A stretch of DNA of 64,000 nucleotides from JAUIAI01 sp041396585 (GCA_041396585.1 JAWKYG010000001.1:248001-312000); one strand, 5' to 3'; numbered from the stretch's first letter, positions 35,639-45,689 are shown. Program-made: numbers and translations. The notes: generated by a model not told the origin, from the sequence alone.

Positions 35639-36829
35639 TCAGATGCGGCGGCCGATCTCGGCGACCAGTTCCGTTGCCAACTCGGACTTGCTCGCTCGTG
35701 GCAGGCTCATGCTGCCCTGGGCATCGATCAGTAGTAGTTCGTTCTCGTCGCGTCCGAAGGTGTCCGGACCGATGTTGGCCACCAGTAGCGGCACGCCCTT
35801 GCGAGCGCGTTTGGCCTGACCGTGCTCGAGCAGGTTTTCGCTCTCGGCTGCGAAACCGACGCAGTAGGGCGCTCGCTCACGGCCGGCGACTTCGGCCAGG
35901 ATGTCCGGATTGGGCGCAAAACGGAGTTCGGGCACGCTGCCGGCATCGTCTTTCTTCAGCTTGTGTTCGGCCGGGTTGGCGATGCGCCAATCCGCGACTG
36001 CGGCCACGGCGATGAAGACCTCGGGTGACCAGGCGTCGCAGCGCGCGATCACCTTGGCGTGCATCTCGCGGGCAGTGATCACATCGTGGCGTAGCACCCC
36101 GGCCGGTGTTGGCAGGCCGCAGGGGCCGGCCACGAGTTCGACCTCGGCACCGGCGTGCGCGCAGGCCCGGGCGATCGCGAAGCCCATCTTGCCGCTGGAT
36201 TTATTCGTGATGCCGCGCACCGGATCGATCGGTTCGTAGGTGGGGCCGGCGGTGATCAGCACCCGGCGTCCGGCCAGGTGGCCAGGCGTGAAGTGGGCCA
36301 CCACCGCTTCGACGATGTCCGCCGGTTCGCTCATACGGCCGTCGCCGGTTTCGCCGCAGGCCTGATCGCCGGCGGCGGGCCCGATGAAGCTCAGGCCGTC
36401 ACCGCGAAGCATGGCGACATTGCGCTGGGTGGCCGGGTTGGCCCACATCTCGCGATTCATGGCCGGCGCCACCGCCAGTGGCCGGTTGCGCGCGATGCAC
36501 AAGGTGGCCAGCAGATCATCGGCATGGCCATGAGCCAGCTTCGCGAGGAAATCTGCCGAGCAGGGCGCGATCAGAATCAGGTCGGCCGCGCGCCCGAGTT
36601 CGATATGGGCCATGCCGTTCTCGATACGGGTATCCCAGGCGTCCGTGTAGACCGGGCGGCCGGAGAGCGCCTGGAAGGTGGCCGTGCCCACGAAGCGGGT
36701 GGCGGCTTGCGTCATGACGACGTCGATGGTCGCGCCGAGATCCTGCAGCCGGCGAACCAACTCCGCGGCCTTGTAGGCGGCGACCCCGCCTGTGACTCCG
36801 AGCAGGATGCGACGAGTGGCCAGAATCAT
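35639..36829 (-). CDS. coaBC: bifunctional phosphopantothenoylcysteine decarboxylase/phosphopantothenate-cysteine ligase
   Basis: A 396-residue coenzyme A synthesis enzyme. The N-terminal flavoprotein domain (CoaC, about 1-180) has GVTGGVAAYKAAELVRRL, LIAPCSADFLAKLAHGHADD and AVAPAMNREMWANPA. The C-terminal ligase domain (CoaB) has VLITAGPTYEPIDPVRGITN, KMGFAIARA, AVADWRI and FAAESENLLEHG. Same strand as lspA, 51 nt downstream. Confidence 0.95.
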   Translation of the reverse strand: MILATRRILLGVTGGVAAYKAAELVRRLQDLGATIDVVMTQAATRFVGTATFQALSGRPVYTDAWDTRIENGMAHIELGRAADLILIAPCSADFLAKLAHGHADDLLATLCIARNRPLAVAPAMNREMWANPATQRNVAMLRGDGLSFIGPAAGDQACGETGDGRMSEPADIVEAVVAHFTPGHLAGRRVLITAGPTYEPIDPVRGITNKSSGKMGFAIARACAHAGAEVELVAGPCGLPTPAGVLRHDVITAREMHAKVIARCDAWSPEVFIAVAAVADWRIANPAEHKLKKDDAGSVPELRFAPNPDILAEVAGRERAPYCVGFAAESENLLEHGQAKRARKGVPLLVANIGPDTFGRDENELLLIDAQGSMSLPRASKSELATELVAEIGRRI

Positions 36830-36880
36830 GAGTGCATGCCCTTGTTCGACGAAGTGTCGGCCGATGCCACCCGAACGGGC

Positions 36881-37408
36881 TCAGGAGCCGCTGTGTGGTT
36901 GTACCGCCCGTTGCCGGCGCCAGCGCAGAATCTCATCCAGGATCAGCAGGATGGCACCGAGCGTGATCGCGCTATCGGCCAGGTTGAACGCCGGAAAATA
37001 CCAGGGATGCTGGTAAAAGAGCAGGAAGTCCACCACCTCACCGTGAATCAGCCGGTCGATCACATTGCCGATCGCGCCGCCCAGAATCAGGGCCAGCGCG
37101 CCTGTGAACATGGGCTGACCGTGGGTCCGGCGTATCAGTTGGATGATGAACAGCGATGCCGCCACCCCGATCGCCGTGAAGAACCAGCGCTGCCAGCCAT
37201 CGTGGCTGGCCAGGAAACTGAACGCGGCACCCGGGTTGTAATAGAGCGTCAGGTCGAAAAGGCCGTCGATGACCGGCCTGCGCTCATGCAGCGTGAACGT
37301 CTGCACCACCCAGATCTTGCTGATCTGGTCGAGAACGATCACCGCCAGTGCCAGCACCCAGCGCGAAAGCGGACGGGGGCCGGCCTCAGGCATGCGAGCG
37401 CGACTCAC
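36881..37408 (-). CDS. lspA: lipoprotein signal peptidase
   Basis: A 175-residue inner-membrane aspartyl protease (signal peptidase II) that cleaves prolipoproteins. Four helices; catalytic Asp118 (GNVIDRL) and Asp145 (FNLADSAI); also YNPGAAFSFL. Its start lies inside the end of ileS (23-nt overlap), the usual ileS-lspA arrangement. Confidence 0.95.
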   Translation of the reverse strand: MSRARMPEAGPRPLSRWVLALAVIVLDQISKIWVVQTFTLHERRPVIDGLFDLTLYYNPGAAFSFLASHDGWQRWFFTAIGVAASLFIIQLIRRTHGQPMFTGALALILGGAIGNVIDRLIHGEVVDFLLFYQHPWYFPAFNLADSAITLGAILLILDEILRWRRQRAVQPHSGS

Positions 37409-40252
37409 CGTCGCCGGTGAGGTTGCTCACGCAGCGCCCGCAGATGCCGGCATGCTCGCCCTCGGTGCGGACATCATCGCGGTAGTGCCAGCAGCGCTCG
37501 CATTTGGTGGCGCCGCTGACCTGCACGCGCACGCCAGCCTGCGCCGCGCGTTCGACCCGAGCGGCGGAGGTAATCATCACGAAGCGAAGATCATCGCCCA
37601 GGCTCTCGAGCAGCGCGTAGTCGTCGCCGTCGGCCGCGATCGTGATCTCGGCCTGCAGGCTCGAACCGAGTTCGCCGCGCTCTCGCAAGATCTCGATCTC
37701 CTTGAGGACACCGGCGCGGATCTCGCGCAGCCTGTCCCAGCGGGCCAGAAGTTCGTCGCGCCGGGGATCATCGGCGAAGCGAAGATAGGTTTCGGCGAAG
37801 ATGGTGCCGGTCTCGGCCAGACGTGCCGGCGCGAAGACCGCCCAGGCCTCTTCGGCCGTGAACGACAGCATCGGGGCCATGATGCGCAACAGGCTGTCGG
37901 TGATGGCGTGCAGGGCGGTTTGCGCCGAGCGCCGGGCCGGGCTCTTGGGCCCGGTGGTGTAGAGCCGGTCTTTGAGGATGTCCAGATAGAACGCGCCGAG
38001 GTCTTCCGAGCAGAAGATCTGCATGCGGGCCACCACCGGGTGAAACTCGAAGCGCGCGAAATCGGCCTCGGCCGTCTGTTGCCAGCGTTCGGTCATGGCG
38101 AGCGCGTAACGATCGATCTCGAGCATCTGCTCGAGCGGCACGGTATCGGTGGCCGGGTCGAAGTCGGACACATTGGCCAGCAGGAAGCGCAACGTGTTGC
38201 GGATGCGGCGATAGGCCTCTACCACGCGCTTGAGGATCTCGTCCGACAGGCTGATCTCGCCCGAATAATCGGAGCTGGCCACCCAGAGGCGCAGGATCTC
38301 GGCACCGAGCTTGGCATAGACATCCTGTGGATCGATGCCGTTGCCGAGCGACTTGGACATCTTGCGCCCCTGGCCGTCGACCAGGAAGCCATGCGTGAGC
38401 AGCGCGCGGTAAGGCGCCACACCGTTGAGCATCGACGAGGTCAGCAGCGACGAGTGGAACCAGCCGCGGTGCTGATCGCTGCCCTCGAGGTACATGTCGG
38501 CCGGGAACATCGACTGCGCCTCGTGCGAGCCGCGCAGCACGGTCTGGTGGGTGGTGCCCGAATCGAACCAGACATCGAGCGTGTCGCGGTTCTTGATCCA
38601 GCGGCCGTCGTTCGTCTCGCCGATCTCGGCCAGCAGTTCATCGGCCTCGACCCGTTGCCAGGCCTCGATGCCTTCCTTTTCCACGCGCAGGGCGACCCGC
38701 TCGAGGATCTCGGCATAGCGCGGATGCAGCTCACCGCTCTGGCGATCGACCAGGAAGGCCATCGGCACGCCCCACTGGCGTTGCCGTGACAGCGTCCAGT
38801 CAGGGCGGTTGGCGATCATGGCGTGCAGGCGAGCCTGGCCCCAGCCCGGATAGAAGGAGGTGGCCTCGACGCCACGCAACGCGGTCTCACGCAGGGTGGG
38901 CGAGCCGTCGTTGGGTTCGACGTCCATGCCGGCGAACCACTGCGAGGAGGCGCGATAGATGACCGGGGTCTTGTGTCGCCAGCAGTGCATGTAGCTGTGG
39001 GTGTACTTCTGCGCATGCAGCAACACACCCCGCTCGCGCATCAGCGCAACGATCTTTTCGTTGGCCTGCCAGATGTTCTGGCCGCCGAACAGCGGCAGAT
39101 CCTCGGCATAGCTGCCGTCGCCCAGCACGGGCTGCAGGATCTGGTCATCGGTCATCCCGTAGCGCTTGCAGGATTCGAAGTCTTCGACGCCATAGGCAGG
39201 CGACGAATGCACGATCCCGGTGCCGGTGTCGATCGTGACGTACTCGCCAAGAAAGACCGGCGAGCGGCGCTCGTAGAACGGATGCGAGAACTCGATGCGC
39301 TCGAGCGCCTGGCCCGCGGCCCTGGCCAGCACCTTGCCCTGGAGCCCATAACTCTGCAGGCAGCCTCGACCCGCTCGGCGGCCAGCAGCAGCAGGCAGGG
39401 TTCGTCCTGCCAGCGGGTCTCGACCAGGGCGTACTCGAGCTCCGGGTGCATATTCAGCGCCTGGTTGGACGGCAGCGTCCAGGGCGTGGTCGTCCAGATC
39501 ACCGCATAACCAGGCCGCGCAGGCAGTTCGGTCAGCCCGAAGGCCTTGGCCAGCGCGCCGCGCTGATCGTCCGGGAAGGGGAACGCGACATCCACCGAGG
39601 TATCGGTCTTGTCGGCATATTCGACCTCGGCCTCGGCGAGCGCGGAACCGCAGTCGAAACACCAGTTCACGGGCTTCAGGCCGCGGAACACATAGCCCTT
39701 TTCCATGATGCGGGCGAGCGCGCGGATCTCGTCTGCCTCGTTCTGGAAATTCATCGTCAGGTACGGATCATTCCAGGTGCCGAGCACGCCCAGGCGAATG
39801 AAGTCCCGGCGCTGGATGTCGATCTGCGCGGTGGCATAGGCGCGCGACAGTGCCTGCACCTGATCGGTGGGCAGATTGCGGCCATGCTGTTTTTCGATCT
39901 GGATCTCGATCGGCATGCCGTGGCAGTCCCAGCCCGGAACATAGTGCGCATCGAAGCCGGCCATGTTGCGGCTCTTGACGATGATGTCTTTGAGGATCTT
40001 GTTGACGGCGTGACCCATGTGGATAGCGCCGTTCGCATACGGCGGGCCGTCATGAAGAATCCAGCGCGGGCGGCCGGCGGAGGCCTGCCGGATGCGGCCG
40101 TAGACATCGTCGCGCTGCCACTGCTCGACCCACCCGGGCTCGCGCTTGGCGAGGTCGCCCCGCATCGGAAAGGGGGTGTCGGGCAGGTTCAGGGTGGCAC
40201 GGTAGCCGCCCTGGTTGGTCTGCGCGGCAGTCGGTTTGTCAGGCTTGGCCAT
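37386..40252 (-). CDS. ileS: isoleucyl-tRNA synthetase (one frameshift)
   Basis: Charges tRNA-Ile. The first part (40252 to about 39362) holds the HIGH box as HMGH in PPYANGAIHMGHAVNK and the start of the editing domain (WTTTPWTLPSNQAL). One base is missing at about 39360 (GCC-CTG). The rest, in the next frame, has SQWFAGMDVEPN, DVWFDSGTTH, the KMSKS loop (GRKMSKSLGNG) and the C-terminal zinc site KCERCWHY/CGRCVSN. Repaired length is about 955 residues. It overlaps ribF by 14 nt and lspA by 23 nt. Confidence 0.95.
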
Positions 40253-41198
40253 CGGAATCCTGTGGTGATGCAAAGTACGCGCGCGCCTGAGCCGCATCGG
40301 CATCGATCTGCTGGCGCAGCGCTTCGAGAGAGTCGAAGCCGCGCTCATCGCGCAGCTTCTGAAGGAATTCGACCCGCACGGGCATGCCATAGATCTCCCG
40401 GGAGAAATCGAACAGGTGTACCTCGAGCAACGGCTCGCCATCGGCTTCGACGGCCGGGCGCGTACCCAGGCTGGCCACCGCGGGCCAGGGGCGCTCGCCA
40501 AGCCCATGCACCTGCACCACGAAGATCCCGGCCAGGGCCGGCTTGGCATCGCCAAAGCGGATGTTGAGCGTGGGAAAGCCCAGGGTACGCCCGAGTTTGC
40601 GGCCATGCGCGACCGGACCGCTGATCTCGTAGGGGCGACCCAACAATTCACGCACGCGACCGAAATCGCCCCGGGCCAGCGCATCTCGCACCAGCGAACT
40701 CGAAACGCGGTGGCCGTCGCCGTCATCGATCGTTGGCATCCGCGAGAGCTGGAAACGGCCTTCGGCCAGTTGGCTCAGCAGCGCAAAATCGCCCGCACGC
40801 CGGGCACCGAAGCGGAAGTCGTCGCCGATCAGCAACTCGCGTACTGCCAGGCCATCGATCAGGATTCGCTGGACGAAGGTCGCAGCCTCGGTTTCGGCCA
40901 GTTGCCTGTCGAACGGCAGCACACAGACACGGTTCACGCCGGCGTGGGCCAGCGCCGCCAGTTTGTCGGCCTCGACGCTGATTCGGGCCGGCGCTTCACG
41001 GCCGTGCAATCGGGCGAAATACTCGCGCGGATGCGGCTCGAAGGTGAGCACCGCCATCGGCAGGCCGGCCTGGTCGCAATGCCTGCGCAATCTGGCCAGC
41101 ATCGCCTGGTGGCCAAGGTGTACGCCATCGAAATTGCCGATCGTCAGCCCGCATGGCTGGCGCTCGGTGACATCGGGCAAGGTGCGCAAAACCTCCAT
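40239..41198 (-). CDS. ribF: bifunctional riboflavin kinase/FAD synthetase
   Basis: About 319 residues. Makes FMN and then FAD. The N-terminal adenylyltransferase domain has TIGNFDGVHLGHQAML, TFEPHPREYF and LLIGDDFRFGARRAGD. The C-terminal kinase domain has GRKLGRTLGFPTLNI, GIFVVQV, and SLGTRPAV. The start is taken as ATG 41198 (MEVLRTL); a TTG at 41216 is also in frame. It is the first gene of the ribF-ileS-lspA-coaBC-dut cluster. Confidence 0.94.
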   Translation of the reverse strand: MEVLRTLPDVTERQPCGLTIGNFDGVHLGHQAMLARLRRHCDQAGLPMAVLTFEPHPREYFARLHGREAPARISVEADKLAALAHAGVNRVCVLPFDRQLAETEAATFVQRILIDGLAVRELLIGDDFRFGARRAGDFALLSQLAEGRFQLSRMPTIDDGDGHRVSSSLVRDALARGDFGRVRELLGRPYEISGPVAHGRKLGRTLGFPTLNIRFGDAKPALAGIFVVQVHGLGERPWPAVASLGTRPAVEADGEPLLEVHLFDFSREIYGMPVRVEFLQKLRDERGFDSLEALRQQIDADAAQARAYFASPQDSDGQA

Positions 41199-41326
41199 CT
41201 GCTTGGGCCGCGGCAAAACTTGCCATTATATCGGCCTTTGCCACTTCGGCCCCGCCCGGGTCTGGCCGATCCGTCGATATTCCGCGCGGCCGGCCTTGGG
41301 CCGCCACGCTGCTACACTCGCGGCCG

Positions 41327-41977
41327 ATGAAGTCCTTGGTGATCTTGATTTCGGGGCGTGGCTCCAACATGGTGGCGATCGCCAGGGCCTGCCAGGATGA
41401 GCGCTGGCCGGCGCGGGTCGCGGCCGTTGTCAGCAACGACCCTGGCGCCGGCGGGCTGGCGGCGGCGGCCGGGATGGGCATCGCCACCGAGGTCGTTTCG
41501 CACAAGGCCTTCGATGCGCGCGCCGACTTCGATCGGGCACTGGCCGATCGGATCGATGCCCATCGTCCCGATCTGGTCGTGCTCGCAGGCTTCATGCGCG
41601 TGCTGGGGCCGCAGTTCGTCGAACACTTCGCCGGGCGCCTGATCAACATCCATCCATCTTTGCTGCCGTCGTTTCCTGGCCTGCACACCCATGCGCGCGC
41701 GCTCCAGGCCGGGGTGCGGGTGCATGGCGCTACCGTTCATTTCGTCACCCCGGAGCTCGACGCCGGGCCGATCATCGCGCAGGCAGTGGTGCCGGTGCTC
41801 GGCGATGATTCGGCGGCGAGCCTGCAGGCCCGTGTTCAGGCGGCCGAGCATCGCCTGTTTCCGGCCGCGGTGCGGGCAATCGTCACGGGCGCGGTCACGC
41901 TCGAAGGTGACAGGGTGAGTCTGGCACCCGGAACGCAGGCGCTCTTCGGCTTGGACGATGGCCCGGTCACAGCCTGA
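41327..41977 (+). CDS. purN: phosphoribosylglycinamide formyltransferase
   Basis: A 216-residue folate-dependent purine-synthesis enzyme. GRGSN near the N-terminus binds substrate phosphate. The catalytic Asn, His and Asp lie in NIHPSLLPSFPGLHTH and HFVTPELDAGPII. The rsmB-like gene starts inside its end (20-nt overlap). Divergent from ribF, with about 130 bp between. Confidence 0.95.
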   Translation: MKSLVILISGRGSNMVAIARACQDERWPARVAAVVSNDPGAGGLAAAAGMGIATEVVSHKAFDARADFDRALADRIDAHRPDLVVLAGFMRVLGPQFVEHFAGRLINIHPSLLPSFPGLHTHARALQAGVRVHGATVHFVTPELDAGPIIAQAVVPVLGDDSAASLQARVQAAEHRLFPAAVRAIVTGAVTLEGDRVSLAPGTQALFGLDDGPVTA

Positions 41978-43484
41978 CCGGCGCCCGGGCAAGCCGGCCG
42001 CCGATCGCCAGCGCTCGCGCGGCGGCGCCAGGTCACGGCGCGATGCCAGGGCGCCGGCGCTCGCGCTCGACCAGATCCTGGTCGAGTTGCTCCGTCTGTT
42101 GCTGCGCTTCGATCAACCGGCCGATCGGGCGATGCACGGCTTTTTTCGTGTGCATACCTCGGCCGGCCGTCGCGACCGTCAGCGGCTGGCCGACCATGCC
42201 TATGCGGTGCTGCGCGAGCGGCGTCTCTTTGCCCATCTGGCCGCTACCGGGCCCGGCCCCCTCGAGCGGCGCCTGGCGCTGCTGGCCGAGGCGAGCGGGG
42301 CGGTGCCGGCCTGGCTCAAGCCGAATGAGGCCGAGCAGGCTTGGCTGGCCAGGCTGGCCCACGTCGAGCGCGCCTCGCTGCCATGGGCCGTGCGCGCCAG
42401 CCTGCCCGACTGGCTGGCCGAGAGGTTGCAGCGCCAGTGTCCTGAAGCATCGGTTCGCCAGGCGCTGGGCGATGTCATGCTGACTCCGGCGGGTCTCGAC
42501 CTCCGGGTCAACCTGATCAAGGCCCAGCCGGCCCAGGTTCGCGAGGCCTTGCAGGCCGCCGGAATCCGCACCATGGATACGCTCGCGCCAGGGCTGGCCG
42601 GGCTCGATACCTTGATCAGGGTTGCCGGGCGGCCCAATCTTTCGGCCTTGCCGGCATTCGAACAAGGCTGGTTCGAAGTGCAGGATGCCGGCAGTCAATG
42701 GATCGTTCGCGCGTGTGCGCCGCGCCGTGGGCAGACGGTGGTCGATCTCTGCGCCGGCGCCGGCGGCAAGACGCTTGCCCTGGCCGCGCAGATGCGCTCG
42801 AGCGGGCAGATCTACGCCTGCGACATCTCGGCCCGGCGCCTGCAGGCCATGCGCCCGAGGCTGGCGCGTAGCGGGGCGACGAACATTCAGCCGATGCGGA
42901 TCGACGACGAACACGATGCCCGCCTCAAGCGCCTGCGTGGGCGGGCCGATCTCGTGCTGGTGGATGCCCCCTGCGCCGGCACCGGCACGCTGCGCCGCAA
43001 TCCGGATCTGAAGTGGCGCTACAACGAGGCAGACCTGCAACGGCTGGCCGCGCAACAGCGGTCGATCCTGGCGGCGGCGGCCGAGTTGGTAGCGCCGGGC
43101 GGGCGCCTGGTCTACGCTACCTGCAGCCTGTTGTTCGAGGAGAACGAGGCCGTGGCCCTGGATGCCGAACAAGCCTGGCGGCAGGCAGGCGCGGGCTTCG
43201 AGCGGCTGGATATCGGTATCGGTACCGATCACACGGGTGCCCCGGCCTCTGGCGGGCAGCGCCTCGCGCCGGCCCAGACTACGCAGGAGCCGTTGGTCGC
43301 CGCCGATCCACCGCCGGTGGCGCAGGCTGCCGGGCCTGACGGGGCTGCCGGGGCCGACCGGGAGGGCCGGCAAGCTGGCGGTGGTTCCGACGCCGGGGCT
43401 TCCTTTTTGCGACTATGGCCCCACCTACATGATTGCGACGGCTTCTTTGCCGCTGCCTGGCGACGAAAGCCTGTTGCAGCCTAG
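41958..43484 (+). CDS. RsmB/NOP family RNA cytosine-5 methyltransferase
   Basis: A 508-residue SAM-dependent methyltransferase. A basic N-terminal stretch precedes an RsmB-type N domain (about 35-230). The catalytic domain has VVDLCAGAGGKTLALAAQM, the motif IV cysteine in DAPCAGTGTLRRNPDLKW and the motif VI cysteine in ATCSLLFEEN. Between motif VI and the usual ending (LRLWPHLHDCDGFFAAAWRR) there is an extra low-complexity Gly/Pro/Ala stretch of about 45 residues. It follows purN with an overlap, as in related genomes. The target is probably rRNA, but rsmB proper cannot be proven. Confidence 0.88.
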   Translation: MARSQPDRRPGKPAADRQRSRGGARSRRDARAPALALDQILVELLRLLLRFDQPADRAMHGFFRVHTSAGRRDRQRLADHAYAVLRERRLFAHLAATGPGPLERRLALLAEASGAVPAWLKPNEAEQAWLARLAHVERASLPWAVRASLPDWLAERLQRQCPEASVRQALGDVMLTPAGLDLRVNLIKAQPAQVREALQAAGIRTMDTLAPGLAGLDTLIRVAGRPNLSALPAFEQGWFEVQDAGSQWIVRACAPRRGQTVVDLCAGAGGKTLALAAQMRSSGQIYACDISARRLQAMRPRLARSGATNIQPMRIDDEHDARLKRLRGRADLVLVDAPCAGTGTLRRNPDLKWRYNEADLQRLAAQQRSILAAAAELVAPGGRLVYATCSLLFEENEAVALDAEQAWRQAGAGFERLDIGIGTDHTGAPASGGQRLAPAQTTQEPLVAADPPPVAQAAGPDGAAGADREGRQAGGGSDAGASFLRLWPHLHDCDGFFAAAWRRKPVAA

Positions 43485-43509
43485 ACATCATGGTCGCCAG
43501 CCGACTGCC
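43479..43509 (+). repeat. 31-bp dispersed repeat, copy 1
   Basis: This 31-bp sequence begins at the stop codon of the RsmB-like gene. It recurs, 30 of 31 bases identical, in reverse orientation at 52765-52795, where the CbiM-like gene should end. Confidence 0.8.
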
Positions 43510-43657
43510 GCCGTGATGACCCGTCCATCGTGCTGATCTGCCGTTCAGAGCGTCATCCTGTTTCAGGATCGTCAAATAATCAGCAAGTTAGACAACTCGC
43601 CCGACATTGCGCGGGGTAAAATGTCTGCGCACTTCGACATAGGAGTTACATAAATAC

Positions 43658-44866
43658 ATGGACGCGGTTCTCACGTTCCTTGACCAGGGCCTGCTCGACC
43701 TCAGCGGTTGGCAGATCGTGCTCGTCACGCTGGCGCTCACCCATGTGACCATCGCCGGGGTCACGATTTTCCTGCATCGCTGCCAGGCGCATCGCGCATT
43801 GGATCTGCACCCGATATCGTCGCATTTCTTCCGTCTCTGGCTGTGGCTGACCACCGGCATGGTCACCAAGGAATGGGCCGCGGTGCACCGTAAGCACCAC
43901 GCCAAGTGCGAGCGCGAGGGCGATCCGCACAGCCCGGTGGTGTTTGGTCTTCGCAAGGTCCTGCTGCAAGGTGCCGAGTTGTACCGCATCGAGGCCGCTA
44001 ATCAGGAAACTGTGGAGAAGTACGGGCACGGTACGCCCAACGACTGGCTGGAGCGCAATGTCTACTCGCGCTATTCGGCCTATGGGATCGTGGTCATGCT
44101 GCTGCTGGACGTGCTGCTGTTCGGCTTTGCCGGCCTGGCTGTCTGGGGCGTGCAGATGCTCTGGAGTCCGGTCACCGCGGCGGGCATCATCAATGGCCTG
44201 GGCCACGCCAAGGGCTATCGCAACTTCGACATCGCCGACACCAGCACGAACCTGATTCCCTGGGGCATCATCATCGGCGGCGAGGAACTACACAACAACC
44301 ATCACGCCTATGCCACGTCCGCGAAGCTTTCCTCGCGGTGGTTCGAGTTCGATATCGGCTGGATGTACATCCGGATCATGTCGGCCCTTGGCCTGGCCAA
44401 AGTGCGCAAGGTGGCGCCGAAGCCGCGTCTGCTCGGCCCGGCGGCGGCCAAATCGGCAGCCGATTCCGAAACCCTGCAGGCGGTCATCGCGTTGCGCTAT
44501 GAGCTGATGGCCGACTTCGCGCGCGCACTGCGCAATGCCTGCACCGAAGAGGCCGCCCGGCTCAAGTCGCTGAAAAGCCCCGAGTTCAAGCTGCTCGATG
44601 CGGCTCGCGGCTGGATCCCGCGTGATTCCGCCAAATGGAGCGGCGAACAGCAGGCCAAGCTCAAGCAGGTGTTTGCGGCCAGTTCGCGGCTCAAGTTCCT
44701 GGTCGAGATGCGCCAGGAACTGGCCTCGCTCTGGGAGCGTTCGCATCATTCGACCGAGCATCTGGTCGGCCGTCTGCAGGACTGGTGTGAGCGCGCCGAG
44801 GCCAGTGGCGTTGCCGCGCTGCGCGACATGGCGCAGAACATGCGTCGTTTCGCCCCGGTCAGCTGA
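43658..44866 (+). CDS. acyl-lipid/acyl-CoA fatty acid desaturase
   Basis: A 402-residue di-iron membrane desaturase that introduces a double bond into a fatty acyl chain. Three histidine boxes are present: HRCQAH, HRKHH and HNNHH. Four hydrophobic helices span about 15-190. The last 130 residues (from about 270) form a charged helical extension not needed for the desaturase fold, which occurs in Burkholderiales members. A TAAAAT at 43617-43622 could be the -10 element, with AGGAG at 43640 unusually far (13 nt) from the ATG. A strong terminator follows. Confidence 0.9.
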   Translation: MDAVLTFLDQGLLDLSGWQIVLVTLALTHVTIAGVTIFLHRCQAHRALDLHPISSHFFRLWLWLTTGMVTKEWAAVHRKHHAKCEREGDPHSPVVFGLRKVLLQGAELYRIEAANQETVEKYGHGTPNDWLERNVYSRYSAYGIVVMLLLDVLLFGFAGLAVWGVQMLWSPVTAAGIINGLGHAKGYRNFDIADTSTNLIPWGIIIGGEELHNNHHAYATSAKLSSRWFEFDIGWMYIRIMSALGLAKVRKVAPKPRLLGPAAAKSAADSETLQAVIALRYELMADFARALRNACTEEAARLKSLKSPEFKLLDAARGWIPRDSAKWSGEQQAKLKQVFAASSRLKFLVEMRQELASLWERSHHSTEHLVGRLQDWCERAEASGVAALRDMAQNMRRFAPVS

Positions 44867-44941
44867 GCCCGACGCCGGGCGTCCGTGGTACGGGCGCCTG
44901 GCGATTGCCGCCGGCAGGCAGTTAGCCGGCAAACAACCGGC

Positions 44942-44978
44942 AAACAAAAAGGCCGCTCATCGAGCGGCCTTTTTGTTT
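44942..44978. terminator. bidirectional intrinsic terminator desaturase/rpmG
   Basis: A 17-bp perfect stem: AAACAAAAAGGCCGCTC (44942-44958) and its complement at 44962-44978, loop ATC. T runs lie on both strands. It serves the convergent desaturase and rpmB-rpmG transcripts. Confidence 0.93.
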
Positions 44979-45013
44979 GCTAACCGCCAGTGGTGGCGGT
45001 CAGGGCGTCAAGA

Positions 45014-45169
45014 TCACTTGATCTTGGCTTCTTTGTATGTGACATGCTTGCGCGCGACGGGATCGTACTTCTTGATCTCCATTTTTTCAGGCATCGTGCG
45101 CTTGTTCTTCGTGGTGGTGTAGAAGTGACCGGTGCCAGCGGTGCTTTCGAGTTTGATCTTCTCACGCAT
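45014..45169 (-). CDS. rpmG: 50S ribosomal protein L33
   Basis: A 51-residue protein: MREKIKLESTAGTGHFYTTT, NKRTMPEKMEIKKYDP, ARKHVTYKEAKIK. This matches the zinc-free L33 of proteobacteria in length and sequence. It is 14 nt downstream of rpmB, with AGGAGCG-like Shine-Dalgarno (AGGAGCGAACC) before its ATG. Confidence 0.97.
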   Translation of the reverse strand: MREKIKLESTAGTGHFYTTTKNKRTMPEKMEIKKYDPVARKHVTYKEAKIK

Positions 45170-45183
45170 GGTTCGCTCCTAGT

Positions 45184-45420
45184 TCAAACCGACACGCCGC
45201 GGGCGCGCAGATCGGCGACCACGGTATCGATACCTTTCTTGTCGATGAGGCGCAGGCCGGCATTGCTCAGGCGCAGCCGGACCCAACGGTTTTCTGTTTC
45301 GACCCAGAAACGGCGGTACTGCAGATTGGGCAGGAAGCGCCGCTTGGTCTTGTTGTTGGCGTGCGAAACATTATTGCCAACCATCGGACCTTTACCGGTC
45401 ACCTGGCATACGCGGGACAT
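45184..45420 (-). CDS. rpmB: 50S ribosomal protein L28
   Basis: A 78-residue protein beginning MSRVCQVTGKGPMVGNNVSH, then NNKTKRRFLPNLQYRRFW and LSNAGLRLIDKKGID. Start ATG 45420 has GGAGCAGCAAC upstream. It is the first gene of the rpmB-rpmG operon, with a promoter at 45462-45491. Confidence 0.97.
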   Translation of the reverse strand: MSRVCQVTGKGPMVGNNVSHANNKTKRRFLPNLQYRRFWVETENRWVRLRLSNAGLRLIDKKGIDTVVADLRARGVSV

Positions 45421-45461
45421 GTTGCTGCTCCGATTCAACGAATTCAAATAGTTAGCCAATG

Positions 45462-45491
45462 ACTATAACACGAATCGCGCGCTGCTGTCGA
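45462..45491 (-). promoter_or_regulatory. sigma-70 promoter of rpmB-rpmG
   Basis: On the minus strand: -35 TCGACA (45486-45491), 18-nt spacer, -10 TATAGT (45462-45467). It leaves a leader of about 35 nt before rpmB. Confidence 0.6.
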
Positions 45492-45502
45492 ACACCATGC
45501 CG

Positions 45503-45571
45503 GCCAGGCGAAGGGCCAGGCGAAGGGCCAGGCGAAGGGCAGGCGAAGGGCAGGCGAAGGGCAGGCGAAGG
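45503..45571. repeat. 12/11-bp tandem repeat, 6 copies
   Basis: Three units GCCAGGCGAAGG (45503-45538) followed by three units GCAGGCGAAGG with one C lost (45539-45571). The array lies in the gap between radC and the rpmB promoter. No gene is seen in 45500-45689. Confidence 0.88.
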
Positions 45572-45689
45572 GCAGGTGGCGCGCGGACGGGCGTCGGGAG
45601 GGCGCCGGGTCAAACCATGGGCGGGCAGGTCAAGGGGGCGGTCGCGAGCTTCCGTCGGGAAAGCCGTCGTCGCCGCCGTTTCTCTGCCG

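Noticed and set aside
42033..43373. 446-residue open frame on the - strand
   Set aside because: Antisense to the RsmB-like methyltransferase; no coding signature.
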